Part shown: in pieces, positions 47,911 to 60,731 of the stretch
How positions within the stretch are numbered: the first letter of the stretch is position 1
How the letters are laid out: every line of letters starts with the position of its first letter
Source of the DNA: Begonia masoniana
Lineage: Eukaryota > Streptophyta > Magnoliopsida > Cucurbitales > Begoniaceae
NCBI GenBank assembly: GCA_022432975.1
Contig: CM039512.1
Location: 3,965,998-4,029,997 of the forward strand
Direction of reading: 5' to 3'
Length of the DNA stretch: 64,000 nt
Position numbers and translations under genes: made by a program
The notes under the pieces: generated by a model
What the model was told of the DNA's origin: nothing
Databases searched by the model: none
What the model saw: only the letters and a program-made list of their open reading frames with translations

Positions 47911-49900
47911 TGATAACTCTTATTTTAGAGTCATTTTATGCAAATTTTACATAAGAAAACTTGTATGAATTGAGTGAATGCAAGAATAAATTGGTAGGAA
48001 TTTAATACACTTGCTATATAATGCTGCAGCATTAGTGTTTTGATTCAATTCAATATATTTATATAGATTTTCCATTAAAAGCAGATTTTTCTCTTTAATT
48101 TGAATTTCATATTTTCGTATTTGAATGTAATACACTTGCTATATAATGCTGCAGCATTAGTGTTTTGATTCAATTCAATATATTTATATAGATTTTCCAT
48201 TAAAAGCAGATTTTTCTCTTTAATTTGAATTTCATATTTTCGTATTTGAATGTAATTTTATTAGAAGGAAAATCAAATTCAAAAGCTGAAGATTATGGAG
48301 AAGAAGCAAATCACGTAAAATGAGGAAATTCGCTGCAGATTATGGAGAGAGAAATTGCTGGAATTATGGAAACAAATTAATTGAAATTTGAAATAAATGG
48401 AAGCAATAAATTTGGAATTAATAGCGGTGGATGTGGAAAAGAACACAGGGAATCGGTAGAAATAAAGAAAGCTGGGCAACAGTTGATTTAAAGAATGGGC
48501 AGCGGAAGACGTGAATTCGGGCAACGGTCAGCGGTAGAAACTGAGAGAAGAAAAATAGAAGGTGGTCACTGGGCAGCGGAAGACGTGATGAGGGAGCAGC
48601 ACTAAAAGATAAAAGTGGCGGTAGAAGCTGAAAGAAATAAAACAGGCCAGCGGAAGAAGACTAACAAGGGGCAGCACTAAAAGACAAAACAACAGTAGAA
48701 ATTAAAAGGAAGAAAATAGAAGCTGGGCAGCGGATGATGGCAAAAGCTGGGCAGCAATCGGATGATTTAAAGAAAGGGCAGTAAAAGACAAAGCAGCGGA
48801 AGAAGTAAAAATTGGGCAGCGGTAGATGTACAAAGGGGCAGCAGAAAAAGACAAAAAAAAAAAGAAAAGAGAGGGAAAAGTTAATTGGAAGAAGAAGAGC
48901 TGGGCAATTATAGAATCACGTGGAAAGAGAACCAAAGAGAGAAAGCTATTTTGGAAGAAAAAATGAGGTGGACCCACATAATGGAGGAGAGAGAAGATTT
49001 GTTACACAAAAAAGGGAGAGAATATAGAAACAGATTGCATTATTATTTTGGGTGGCATATTTTTTTTCCAGAGAAGAGAGAGGCATTCTGGCGTGGGAAT
49101 TCTTGCTGGAGAAGGAGCTCTGAACAGAGGAGGAGAACGACGACATTGCTGAATTTTCTTCTTCTTCTTCTTTATTATTGTTTTTATGTTATTAAAAACT
49201 TTATTTTTATTTAGTATCGTTACTATGATTTTAGGCTAAACTTCTATTTCTTGGTTAGGACGAGAGTATTTGTTACGGTTTTTGCTACGATTTTGGTTTT
49301 GTTTATGCAATTGTTTATTGAACAATTATTTGTGAAATTCCTTGCTAAGTCAGATCATATCGATAGATAGGTTGACGACCCATGTTTATATTGTATCGAT
49401 AGATAGATATAAATTCTTAGATGCACAAATAATTAATTGGATTAAATTGTTACAAAGTGGTTAACATTAATTCGATTGGCAATAAGAATGAGGCAATTAG
49501 GAAATTCAATATTAGTTACATTCTTTCAACGTAGAGAGAAATTCTAAATTGAATTTACCTAGGCAATTCGAAAGAATCCTAGAATAATTTAATTCTTGCT
49601 GTTCATAGACAATGCTGCAGAGCATTACCAGAGCATCAGTAGTAAAATTATCGTAACAAAGAAATTGATCCTAGCCAAGGCTGTCTTTAATTGATTTTAC
49701 CTCGTTTATCTTGCTTTATTTTATTGCATCATTATTCATATTTTATTTCTAATTATTTTCAATTATTATTCTAATATTTTTATAAGATTTTTATAGCAAT
49801 TAATTCGATTAAAAATATCCTTGCGGGATCGATACTTTACTTACTCATTACTTCATTAGCGACACGTGCACTTGCGTGTAAGTGTGTAAAATCACTAACA
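47911..49900 (+). repeat. 5' LTR of the Athila-like element
   Basis: Starts TGATAACTC, ends AATCACTAACA. Includes a 125-bp tandem duplication and a purine-rich centre with many GGGCAGCGG words (48480-48850). Confidence 0.92.
48006..48255. repeat. 125-bp tandem duplication in the 5' LTR
   Basis: 48006-48130 and 48131-48255 appear identical; the 3' LTR has one copy (from about 63270). It arose after the LTRs were made. Confidence 0.93.
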
Positions 49901-49906
49901 AGTTTT

Positions 49907-49924
49907 TGGCGCCGTTACCGGGGA
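49907..49924 (+). other. Primer binding site, tRNA-Asp type
   Basis: TGGCGCCGTTACCGGGGA, six bases after the LTR end; typical of Athila/Tat elements. Confidence 0.85.
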
Positions 49925-50001
49925 TATTGCTTAGTTGTGATTATTTTTGCTATAAATATTTTATTTTATTTTGTTTTCTTATTTTCAGATATTGTTGATT
50001 T

Positions 50002-51456
50002 ATGCCGGACGAAGAAAACGCACAGGATCTTGTACTCATAGATCCCGAAATTGAAAGAACATTCAGAGCGAGAAGAAGACAAAATCATCAACAATTTATT
50101 GAGGGTGAACACATGGCGAATGTAGAGAGAGAAGGGGAAAATGCTGAAAGAATTATTGATGATAGAGATATACCTATTTAGGATTTTGCAATTCCTACAC
50201 TAAACGATCTAAACCCTGGAATAGTCAGACCTGACCTTCGTGCCATAAGATTCGAGTTAAAACCAGTGATGTTCCAAATGCTTCAAACTGTTGGACAATT
50301 CACTAGAGCTATCATAGATAATCCTCATCGCCATTTGAAGGTTTTTGGAGAAGTTAGTGACTCATTTAACTTCCCTGGTGTATCTGCAGAAGCCCTGAGA
50401 TTGAAACTTTTTCCATATTCCTTAAAAGATCGCGCCAGAGATTGGTTAAATAGCATTCCTTCAGATACCATCGCTACTTGGGGAGGTCTGGCTAAGAAGT
50501 TCATTATGAAGTATCACCCACCAGTAAGGAATGCAATGATGAGGAATGAGATCACAAGCTTTCAACAAAGAGATAGAGAATCACTCTACGAAGCATGGGA
50601 TAGATTTAAAGATTTGCTGAGACAGTGTCCAAATCACGGGATACCTCACTGGATTCAACTGGAAACATTTTACAACGGATTGAATGGACAGACCCGATCG
50701 ATTATTGACGCAGCAACCAATGGAACGCTGCTATCAAAATCTTTTAATGAGGCATACGATCTGCTGGAGAGAATGGCAGTGAACAGTTATCAGTGGCCTT
50801 CAGACAGAATTCAATCTACAAGGAGAGCACCTGAAAATTATGAGATAGATGAAGTAGCAGCTCTTAATGCAAAGATAGCCTCACTCGAAAATGCCATCAA
50901 AGCTATGAACAAACAGCAACAACCAGTAACCAGAGAGATTTCTTGCATTTTCTGCGGGGAGAACCATGATGATAGTTCATGTCCGACGAATCCAGAATCA
51001 GTAAATTATGTGGGGTATAACAGAAATAATAATCCATATTCACAGACGTATAACTCGGGATGGAGACAACATCCAAACTTCCAATGGAGTTCACAGCAAC
51101 AGAATAATGCAATACCTGCAAGATCTGCTGACAATTATGCCCAGAATTACAATCAGCAACTCCAGAAGCCAGTAGTTCAGGAAAAACCAGACAACTTTGC
51201 AAGGGAGTATGCTGCAAAGACAGATATAATTTTGCAGAATTTATCAGTTTCGATAAAGAATATTGAAACCCAACTGGGGCAGCTAGCTTAATCTTCAAAC
51301 TCAAGAAGCAGTGGACAATTAACCAGCGACACTGAAATTCCACAGAGATCGGGAAAAGAACACTGCAAGGCAATTATATTAAGGAATGGAAGAGAAGTGG
51401 AGATTCCGGAGAAGCCACAGAGGATGGAGAAACCAAAGAAAAGTAGCCAAGAAAAA
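50002..51456 (+). pseudogene. gag of the Athila-like element, with in-frame stops
   Basis: Frame starts MPDEENAQDLVLIDPEIE. TAG at 50179-50181 and TAA at 51289-51291 interrupt it. The long open part (50266-51288) has the capsid block LKLFPYSLKDRARDWLNSIP and a zinc finger of CIFCGENHDDSSC form. It continues in the same frame to a TAA near 51458, and the protease-RT frame follows in that same frame. Apart from the stops, the frame is kept, so decay is by point mutation. Confidence 0.88.
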
Positions 51457-51501
51457 TAAGCAGAACAACAACCCAGTACTGAGGGTTTACAAGAAAGAGA
51501 A

Positions 51502-53034
51502 ATGATGATTGAGAAAGAAATACTTCAGGAGGCCGAAGAGAGTAATTCTGAATCTGGAGAAATTAATATCAATGCTGCAGTTCCGCTCGCAGCATCGCCA
51601 CAGTATCGACCTACAGAGATGCAACTCCAGAGACCTCCTCCACCATTTCCACAGAGACTGCAAAAACACAACCAGGAAAAACAGTTTAAAAAATTTTTGG
51701 ACGATTTGAATCAACTCCATATCAATGTACCTCTAGTGGAAGCTCTTGAACAGATGCCGAATTACACTAAATTCATGAAAGACATTCTATTCAAAAAGAG
51801 GAGGTTGGGAGAATATGAGATGGTGGCTATGACTGAGGAAACCAGCTACATTTTGCAGAATAAGATTCTACCAAAGCTGAAGGATCCTGGTAGCTTCACT
51901 ATACCTTGTACAATTGGCAATAATTATTTCGAAAAAGCTCTCTGTGATCTTGAAGCTAGCATAAATTTAATGCCCATGTCAATCTTTAAGAAGCTGGGAA
52001 TTGGAGAAGCTCGGCCAACCACAGTAACTTTGCAGCTTGCTGACCGATCAGTAACCCACCTTCAGGGAAAGATTGAAGATGTGTTGGTAAAGGTGGACAA
52101 GTTCATATTCCCTGCAGATTTCATTATACTTGACTATGAAGCTGATCGAGAGGTGCCAATAATTTTAGGAAGACCATTTTTGGCTACTGGCAGAACTCTG
52201 ATCGATGTTCAGAGAGGAGAACTGACGATGAGAGTTAATGACCAACAAGTTACCTTCAATGTTCTAAAGGCCATGAAATATCCTTATGACGAAGAAGAGT
52301 GCTTCAATATTTCTGAAGAAATTAAAACAACAGAAATCAAACAAGTATCAGGAGGGTATAGAAGGCAGTTCGAGGCATTAATTCGAGCAGAAGATGGTAA
52401 AGAAGATGAGGAGCATTCCAGCAAGGAAACAGCCGCAGTGGAACTCAAACAGCTACCACCACATTTGAAGTATGTATTTCTTGGACTCAACGAAACATTT
52501 CCTGCTATTATTTTTACTGCTTTGTCTAACATGCAAGAGCAAGAATTAGTGGAGGTTCTAAAGAAATATAAGCTAGCTTTAGCATGGACAGTGAAAGACA
52601 TAAAAGGGATAAGTCCAAGCATCTGTATGCACAAGATCAGATTGGAAGGAGTTACAGCAACCATAGATCAGCAAAGAAGACTAAACCCGATTATGAAAGA
52701 AGTTGTGAAGAAAGAGATATTCAAAGGGTTGGATGCAGGCATTATTTACCCAATTTCTGACAGCTCATGGATTAGCCCAATTCATTGTGTTCCAAAGAAA
52801 GGAAGAACAACTGTAGTGGCTAATGAGAAAAGTGAACTAATTCCAACAAGAACAGTAACAGGGTGGAGGATATGCATGGACTACAGGAAATTGAATAAAG
52901 CAACCCGAAAGGACCACTTTCCTCTTCCCTTCATAGATCAAATGCTGGAAAGATTAGCAGGAAAGAAATTCTACTGTTTTTTGGATGGATATTCAGGGTA
53001 TAATCAAATTACTATAGTACCAGAGCATCAGTAG
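51502..53034 (+). pseudogene. Protease and N-terminal half of reverse transcriptase (Athila-like)
   Basis: 510 open codons. Protease motif reads LCDLEASINLMP, where Gly is expected after DL, so the active site is changed. Reverse transcriptase begins at about codon 380 (WISPIHCVPKKGR, WRICMDYRKLNK, LDGYSGYNQI) and stops when the sequence passes into LTR-derived DNA at CAGAGCATCAG, giving TAG at 53032-53034. Confidence 0.9.
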
Positions 53035-53500
53035 TGAAATTATCGTAACGAAGAAATCGATCCTAGCCAAGGCCTTCTTTTATCGTTTTTACCTCGTTTA
53101 CTCTGATTTACTTTGTTTCATCGTCATTCTAATTTTATTTCTATTTAATTTCATTTATCATCATAATATTTTAATAAGATTTTTATAGCAATTTACATAC
53201 AATTAAAAATATCCGCCAAAAACTTGTTAGTGTTTTTACACACTTACACGCAAGTGCACGTGTCGCTAACGAAGTAATAAGTAAGTAAAGTATCGATCCC
53301 ACGAGGATATTTTTAATTGTATGTAAATTGCTATAAAAATCTTATAAAAATATTATGATGATAAATGAAATTAAATAGAAATAAAATTAGAATGACGATG
53401 AAACAAAGTAAATCAGAGTAAACGAGGTAAAAACGATAAAAGAAGGCCTTGGCTAGGATCGATTTCTTCGTTACGATAATTTCACTACTGATGCTCTGGT
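53019..53500. repeat. Near-perfect palindrome, 196-bp arms, 90-bp spacer
   Basis: Arm 1 53019-53214, arm 2 53305-53500. The arms match when inverted with one difference seen. Both are part of the Athila LTR. The spacer holds the rest of the inverted LTR end and a piece of primer-site sequence (GCCAAAAACTTG). Confidence 0.95.
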
Positions 53501-54647
53501 AATGCTCTGCAGCATTGTCTATGAACAGCAAGAATTAAATAATTCTAGGATTCTTTCGAATTTCTTAGATAAATTCAAATTAGAATTTCCTTCGACCTAG
53601 GATGAATGTAACTAATATTGAATTTCCTATATGCTCTATTCTTATCGCCAATCGAATTAATGTTAACCACGTTGTAACAATTTAATCCAATTAATTATTT
53701 ATGCATCTAAGAATTTATATCTATCTATCGATATGATCTGACTTAGCAAGAAGCATCACAAATAATGGTTCAATAGAAAATTGCATAACAAAACCAAGAT
53801 CGTAGCAAAAACCGTAACGAGTACTATCGTCCTAACCAAAGATAATAAGAATTTAGTCTAAAATCATAATAACAATACTAAATAAAAATAATGTTTTCAA
53901 TAACATAAAATAATAATAATGAAGAGGAAGAAGAAAATTCAGCTGGTCGTCGTTCTCCTCCTCTGTTCCAGAGCTTCTTTTTTTTTAGCAAGCAAATCAC
54001 ACCTCTCCTCTATATCAGCTCTCCAGAATAATCCGTACCAAAAAATATGCAATCCATTTCTTCTTTTTTTTTTCTCTCCAGATTTTATATGCTTTTATTG
54101 TTCCATTTTTATTCCAAAATGGTTTTCTCTCTCATTGGTTTCTCTTTACACGTGTATCCATTCTTCCAAATCTTCTTCTTCCAATTTGCTTTTCCGACCT
54201 TTTTGTCCTTTTCTACATGCCATGTGTCATCTGCTCTTCTCCACAAAATCTTTAACCTATTTGCTTTTCCTTAATTGTAGTCTAATCTCTCTCTTCTTCA
54301 TATTCTGCATCAATTTACAACCAAATTAAATCCTCTAATTTTGGTAACCATAATTAAATTTTTTTATTTGCTTTCTCTCTCCATAATCTTCATCTTTTGA
54401 ACTTGATTTTTCCCGCTATTAAAATTACATTCAAATATTAAAAATATAAAATTCAAAATGAAGAGAAAAATTATGCTTTTAACATATAATCTGCATGAAA
54501 TATATTAAATTCAATAAAAACACTAATGCTGCAGGATTACATAGCAATTATAATAAATTCATACCAATTTATTATTGCAATCACTCAATTCATATAAGTT
54601 TTCTTAGGTAAAATTTGCATAAAATGACTCTAAAATAAGAGTCATCA
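53225..54647 (-). repeat. Athila-like LTR, reverse orientation
   Basis: Starts TGATGACTC (minus strand), ends CACTAACA. 1,423 bp: it lacks most of the GGGCAGCGG-rich centre of the 5' LTR. Open frames at 53919-54329 are read from LTR sequence. Confidence 0.9.
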
Positions 54648-55900
54648 AATACCCCCAAACTTAAACCATTACTCGTTTTCGAGTGATGCAAAATAATAAT
54701 AAATTCTCAAATTAATATTAAAATTGATATAATTTCAAAAGTATCTAGTAACTTGTAAAGCATTGAAAAATCTTACTATCACAATTAAAAGTAATCAACA
54801 TAGATTTAATTCCCAATAAACTCAGTTTCAAAGTGTGTGTGTGCTCAAACTCCATTTGATTAGCTAAGTTCAACTATCAAAACTAGAAATCACAATACAT
54901 ATCATAGGATGTCAACTTTCTAATGTTCTTCCTAAATCCATTAGCATTCAAAGATTCTTCTTCATTCTTTTATTTTTTAAATAAGTGAGGGGAATTTTTT
55001 TTTTTACATTGACTTTATCTATAAGTCACATTACCTTGTTACGCGATTGACAACATTGGTGATGAAGTCCTCCGGTTACTCAATAGTGTCACCTCGAGAT
55101 ACATACTCATATGAAATAGAGGAGTATAGCCAATAATTATGCAACGGAGTTCCTCCCAAAGTTTCTCTAATTTATTTCTACTCATCGAGTATCCAAAAGG
55201 CTCACTCGAAATTGAAAGTAGATTAAGAAATTGCATTTATGCATTTTTTTTTAACCCCCAAACTTATTATTATATATTTTTTTAAGTAGAATTCTCTAAT
55301 TGCTAATTTTTTTAATCAAACACTAAATTATCGACAACTAGATATAATTGTAATATCTAGAAACGATGATATTCCTAAGCAACCAAAAGGAGTTTGTGTG
55401 TTAGGGACAACGAAATTTATGGAAATAAATCTTAATTGATTTCTAATAATATGTGACAATAACATTATTCAATAACTTACTAAAGTAGAAGATATTAGGA
55501 AATTAAATTGCATTGTTCTTTATTTCATTCATTCATCTTTTTTTTTTGTATAAATAGCACAAAGGAAACAACCCTAACAAATCAAAGAAACAAACTTACG
55601 AACTAACCAAAATTAAACAGAGAACCAAGTTCCATAAAGTAAAATTTAAATAACCAAAATTAACATGCAATCAACATCCAGAGACCCAATTTAAATGGTA
55701 AACATGAAACATCCAAATTCATCCAAATTAAATAAACATCCACAATAAACAAACAATACTAAACAGTATACTCAATAGCACCCCCAAACTTAAAAGTTGG
55801 CAGTGTCCCCACTGCCAATCAAAATAAGGTTCAAAAGAAAAAATTAAGTCCATATAAAACGAAAAGAAAAGAGATTGAAAGTTTAGAACTTCCCTGGAAT

Positions 55901-57076
55901 TCATGCTTCAGGTTCTGACTCATCATCCGAGTCTCGAAAAAGTGCTGTTGGGAAACGTGGGAAAATAGGAGCTGGATCTTCTGGCTTTTTAGCAAAACTG
56001 GCTGCCGATGCTGTATCACGTAGCTTGGTATACTGCCAGAATATTCTATTTTTACGTTTTAGACTCTTCATAGATTTTCTCATCTGGTATTGGAGATTTT
56101 CTTGAAGTGTAAGTTTCGTTTTCAAAGCCAAAATGTCATTGTTGATCCCATCGAGCCTGTTACGCACCGACACCAAACTGTCAATTAATTGTTGTTGGAT
56201 GTTGCTATTGCTAGATGATGCTGCAGCTCCACTTGCAGCATTCTCCTCAGATTCTGGTTCTCCTGCTTCCAAGCCCTCCGAAGCAATTCTCCTTATAATA
56301 GGTGGTGTCATTACTGGACCGGGGGAGAGTTCTTCTTCGTCAGCTTCATACATTACGCCAGCCAGTTCACATAATCCAGAGACTAAAGAAGGAAACAACA
56401 GTTGCCATTTTGGCTTTAGAGCATTTGCACATAAGTTTCGATATATCACCAGACCCACATTAATTTTCTTGTTTGTCAAAATGCAATAGAGTAAGATGGC
56501 TCGTTCTCTTGTCAAACGCTGGCCGTGAGATGAAGGAAATAAACGGAGTTTTAAAAAATGATACCAAACCTTAGCCTTTGGAAGCAGGGCAAGCCGAGGA
56601 ATAGAAAAAAATCATGTTTTTGATTGCACCCATTCTGTGCCAAGTACAGCTATTTCTTTCAAGGCAGTGTTCAAAAACCCCGACGATAGATTGTCTTCAT
56701 ATTTATAAAACTCATCCTCAACTTCCTCCAACTCATAAAATTGATTAATTTCAGATGGTCCGATTTTCACCTCACATTCTCGAACCCGAATGCTTTCGGG
56801 CAAATCGCCCTCAAAATTGGCATAAAATTCCCGCACAATATTCTTTACCACAGAATCCGGAGAAGCACAAAATTTTTCTCACTTTCGTTCTTGAATAATA
56901 GATCCAACATAACTTGGGTACCTGGATAATTGCTCAGCCCCAACCAGGAATCCTTTTTCCTGAGCGAAAGTGTGTTGTTGCAAACTTTGCTCGTATTTCA
57001 GCTTTGCTTCCTCAGAAATAAAAGTCATTCTGTTCACTTTCTTGGTGTTTTTCTGTCCCTTCTGTTTTGGCCTCAT
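55901..57076 (-). pseudogene. Third reading frame of the Athila-like element (putative plant transposon protein), inverted copy
   Basis: 392 codons from MRPKQKGQKNTKKVNR to DSDDESEPEA, with in-frame TGA stops near 56880 and 56613. Central parts IVREFYANFEGDLPESIRV and LTRERAILLYCILTNKKINV match the 'putative plant transposon protein' family; the C-terminal third is acidic, then a coiled stretch (LVSVRNRLDGINNDILALK). Function unknown; in Athila elements this position holds an env-like or accessory frame. The TGA after WVQSKT is shared with the plus copy. Confidence 0.82.
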
Positions 57077-57464
57077 TGTCACCGACAAAATAGTGCGTAA
57101 TGCTCTAACATTAGTAGCAGCGGCGTGGAGAAATTACCGAAAATTTTGTTCGGAGACTCAAAAGAAAAATGTAACTGCAGGTCGGCGGTGGGTTGCAAGC
57201 AGTAATTAACCCTAAAATCGCTTCGATAGAATTTGGGTGAAGATAAGTAGAAAAGTAAAAGTGAAATTCAAAAATAACTCATTTATACCAAAAAATTATA
57301 ATAAAAGAATAATAGATAAAAAATGCAACTAAAATTGACGCATAAAAGGATATTATTGAGGGTTGTCTCCCTCAAAGCGCTAAGTTTTTACTTAAGTCTT
57401 CAGACAGACTTCCCCTTTGCTCATTTTTCTTCCAGATTTTGTAGAGAAATTGACATAATTTTTG

Positions 57465-58140
57465 TCAATTTTTCTCCAAATAATGCTTTATTCGTTGACC
57501 ATTCACTTTAAAATTCCTTCCATTTTTTTCATCATGCAGCTCCACTGTTCCATATGGATATACATCTATGATTTCAAACGGCCCAGACCACCTTGATTTT
57601 AAATTTCCTGGGAAGAGCTTCATCCTAGAGTTAAATAACAAGACTTTTTCACCCTTCTCAAATGTCCTGGCTTGCAGCTTTTTATCATGCCATTTTTTAA
57701 TTTTTTTCTTGTAAAGTTTTGCATTTTCGTATGCTCCTAACCTTAACTCTTCCAACTCCTGCAACTGTAAAAACCGATGTTTTCCTGCTCTTTGTAAATC
57801 CAGGTTTAGAGTTTTAATTGCCCAATATGCTTTATGCTCGAGCTCTACTGGTAAATGACAAGCTTTCCCATAAATCAATTTATAAGGTGTGGTGCCCAAA
57901 GGTGTTTTATATGCAGTTCTGTATGCCCATAACGCATCGTCTAATTTTAATGACCAATCTTTTCTGTTCGGATTCACCACCTTCTCCAGAATTCGTTTTA
58001 CTTCACTGTTAGATACTTCTGCTTGTCCATTACTCGGAGGGTGGTATGCTGTAGTTATTTTATGTTTGACTCCATATTTTTCCAGTAATCCAGTGAACAT
58101 CCTATTGCAGAAATGCGAACCTCCATCACTTATAATTGTT
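57465..58140 (-). pseudogene. Integrase C-terminal part, inverted copy
   Basis: Open from the junction ([16 protein letters not shown]) through the catalytic core ([18 protein letters not shown]) to the C-terminal domain ([36 protein letters not shown]). No stop inside; the N-terminal zinc domain and first catalytic Asp are missing. Open reading upstream of the junction is from the other strand's sequence. Confidence 0.88.
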
Positions 58141-60388
58141 GTGCAACGCCCCAGCAACGTTCCAGCAATGTATGATGGCAATTTTCTCAGACATGATTGA
58201 AGAATGTTTGGAAGTCTTTATGGATGATTTCTCCATTGTTGGAAATTCTTTCGAGAATTGTCTAGAAAATCTAGAGAAAGTGTTAAAGAGATGCATGGAA
58301 ACTAACCTAGTTTTAAACTGGGAAAAGTGCCATTTTATGGTTCCAGAGGGAATAGTTCTAGGACACAAGGTTTCAGACAAAGGATTAGAGGTGGATAAAG
58401 CAAAGATCGAAGTTATTGAGAAGCTACCTCCACCAAAAACAATGAAAGGAATCAGAAGCTTCCTAGGGCATGCAGGGTTCTATAGGCGCTTCATTAAGGA
58501 TTTTTCTAAAATATCGAAGCCCCTATGTAGTTTACTGGAGCAGAATACAGCATTCAACTTTGATAAAAACTATCTTGAATCCTTTAACCTGCTGAAGCAA
58601 AAGTTGATTACTGCACCTGTGATAACTGCACCAAACTGGAACTCGCCTTTTATTCTAATGTGTGATGCAAGCGATTATGTAGTAGGAGTGGTTCTTGGCA
58701 GAAGAAAGAGAAAATTTTTCACTCTATTTACTATGCTAGCAAAACCTTGAATGAAGCTCAAAAGAACTACACGACAACAGAGAAAGAGCTACTAGCTGTG
58801 GTGTTTGCATTTGATAAATTCATAGCATATTTAATTGGCGCAAAGGTTATCGTTTACACTGACCATGCAGCAATAAAATATTTGGTTGCAAAGAAGGATG
58901 CTAAACCGAGGCTTATTCGCTGGGTGCTTTTACTTCAAGAGTTTGATGTGGAGATTCGTGACAAAAAGGGATGTGAAAACCAAGTAGCTGATCATTTATC
59001 TCGTCTGGAGAATATGGGTGAGCAGCAATATAAAGGAATTATCAAAGAATCCTTCCCTGATAAACAGATATTGAAGTTGGATATGTCTTCAACTCCCTGG
59101 TACGCTGATTTTGTGAATTTTATTGTAAGTAATATAACCCCTTTTGATTTAGATTATCAGCAGAAAAGGAAATTTTTGAAAGAGGTAAAGCAGTACTTCT
59201 GGGATAAGCCGTTTCTCTTCAAACAATGCACTGATCAGCTGTTGAGGAGATGTGTTCCAGAGGAAAAAATGCAGTCAGTGCTGCAGCAATGCCACGCAGC
59301 ATCATATGGCGGTCATTATGGAGGAACTAGAACAGCAGCTAAAATTTTGCAATCAGGTTTGTACTGGCCCTCTCTTTTTAAGGATGCTAATAAATTTGTT
59401 AAAAATTGTGACAGATGCCAAAGAGTAGGAAACATCTCAAGGAAACACGAGCTGCCACTTACAAATATTTTAGAAGTGGAAATATTCGATGTATGGGGGA
59501 TCGACTTCATGGGACCTTTTCCACCTTCTTTTGGGTACCAATATATTTTGTTGGCTGTGGATTATGTATCTAAATGGATTGAAGCAGTGGCACTTCCAAA
59601 TAATGAAGGGAAGAGTGTTCTGAAATTTTTGCAGAAAAATATTTTCACACGTTTTGGAACACCGCGAGCAATTATAAGCGATGGAGGTTCGCATTTCTGC
59701 AATAGGATGTTCACTGGATTACTGGGAAAATATGGAGTCAGACATAAAATAACTACAGCATACCACCCTCAGAGTAATGGACAAGCAGAAGTATCTAACA
59801 GGGAAGTAAAACGGATTCTGGAGAAGGTGGGGAATCCGAACAGAAAAGATTGGTCATTAAAAATTAGACGATGCGTTATGGGCATACAGAACTGCATATA
59901 AAACACCTTTGGGCACCACACCTTATAAATTGATTTATGGGAAAGCTTGTCATTTACCAGTAGAGCTCGAGCATAAAGCATATTGGGCAATTAAAACTCT
60001 AAACCTGGATTTACAAAGAGCAGGAAAACATCGGTTTTTGCAGTTGCAGGAGTTGGAAGAGTTAAGGTTGGGAGCATACGAAAATGCAAAACTTTACAAG
60101 GAAAAGGTTAAAAAATGGCATGATAAAAAGCTACAAGCCAGGACATTTGAGAAGGGTGAAAAAGTCTTGTTATTTAACTCTAGGATGAAGCTCTTCCAAG
60201 GAAAGTTAAAATCAAGGTGGTTTGCGCCGTTTGAAATCATAGATGTATATCCATATGGAACAGTGGAGCTGCATGATGAAAAAAATGGAAAGAATTTTAA
60301 TGTGAATGGTCAACGAATAATGCATTATTTTGGAGAAAAATTGACAAAAATTATGTCAATTTCTCTACAAAATCTGGAAGAAAAATAA
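58141..60388 (+). pseudogene. C-terminal half of reverse transcriptase, RNase H and integrase (Athila-like)
   Basis: Frame 58136-58750 has the catalytic FMDD at 58217-58228 and LGHAGFYRRFIKDFSKI. A frameshift near 58710-58747 falls between CDASDY and [18 protein letters not shown]. 58747-59901 holds RNase H ([10 protein letters not shown]) and integrase: zinc domain with [12 protein letters not shown] and CDRC, then [11 protein letters not shown] and [10 protein letters not shown] second shift near 59865 precedes the last piece (59909-60388, [12 protein letters not shown]). Two frameshifts and the upstream break make it inactive. Confidence 0.9.
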
Positions 60389-60731
60389 ACAAAGGGGAAG
60401 TCTGGCTAAAGACTTAATAAAAACTTAGCGCTTTGAGGGAGGCAACCCTCAATAATATCCTTTTATGCGTCAATTATAGTTGCATTTTTTATCTATTATT
60501 CTTTTATTATAATTTTTTGGCTTAAATGAGTTATTTTTTAATTTCACTTTTACTTTTCTACTTATCTTCACCCAAATTCTATCGAAGCGATTTTAGGGTT
60601 AATTACTGCTTGCAACCCACCGCCGACCTGCAGTTACATTTTTCTTTTGAGTCTCCGAACAAAATTTTCGGTAATTTCTCCACGCCGCTGCTACTAACGC
60701 CACAGCATTACGCACTATTTTGTCGGTAACA

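Larger units (their letters stand above)
53019..58140 (-). mobile_element. Inverted Athila-like segment inserted in the reverse transcriptase
   Basis: Reading leftward from 58140: integrase C-terminal part, third frame, purine tract (near 54650), LTR (54647-53225), then the palindrome. Reverse transcriptase resumes at about 58141 with NAPATFQ, about 20 codons missing. No target duplication is seen, so it is a rearrangement and not a normal insertion. Confidence 0.9.

Noticed and set aside
53919..54329. Phe/Ser-rich frame of 136 codons
   Set aside because: Lies in the inverted Athila LTR; the reverse of purine-rich LTR sequence.
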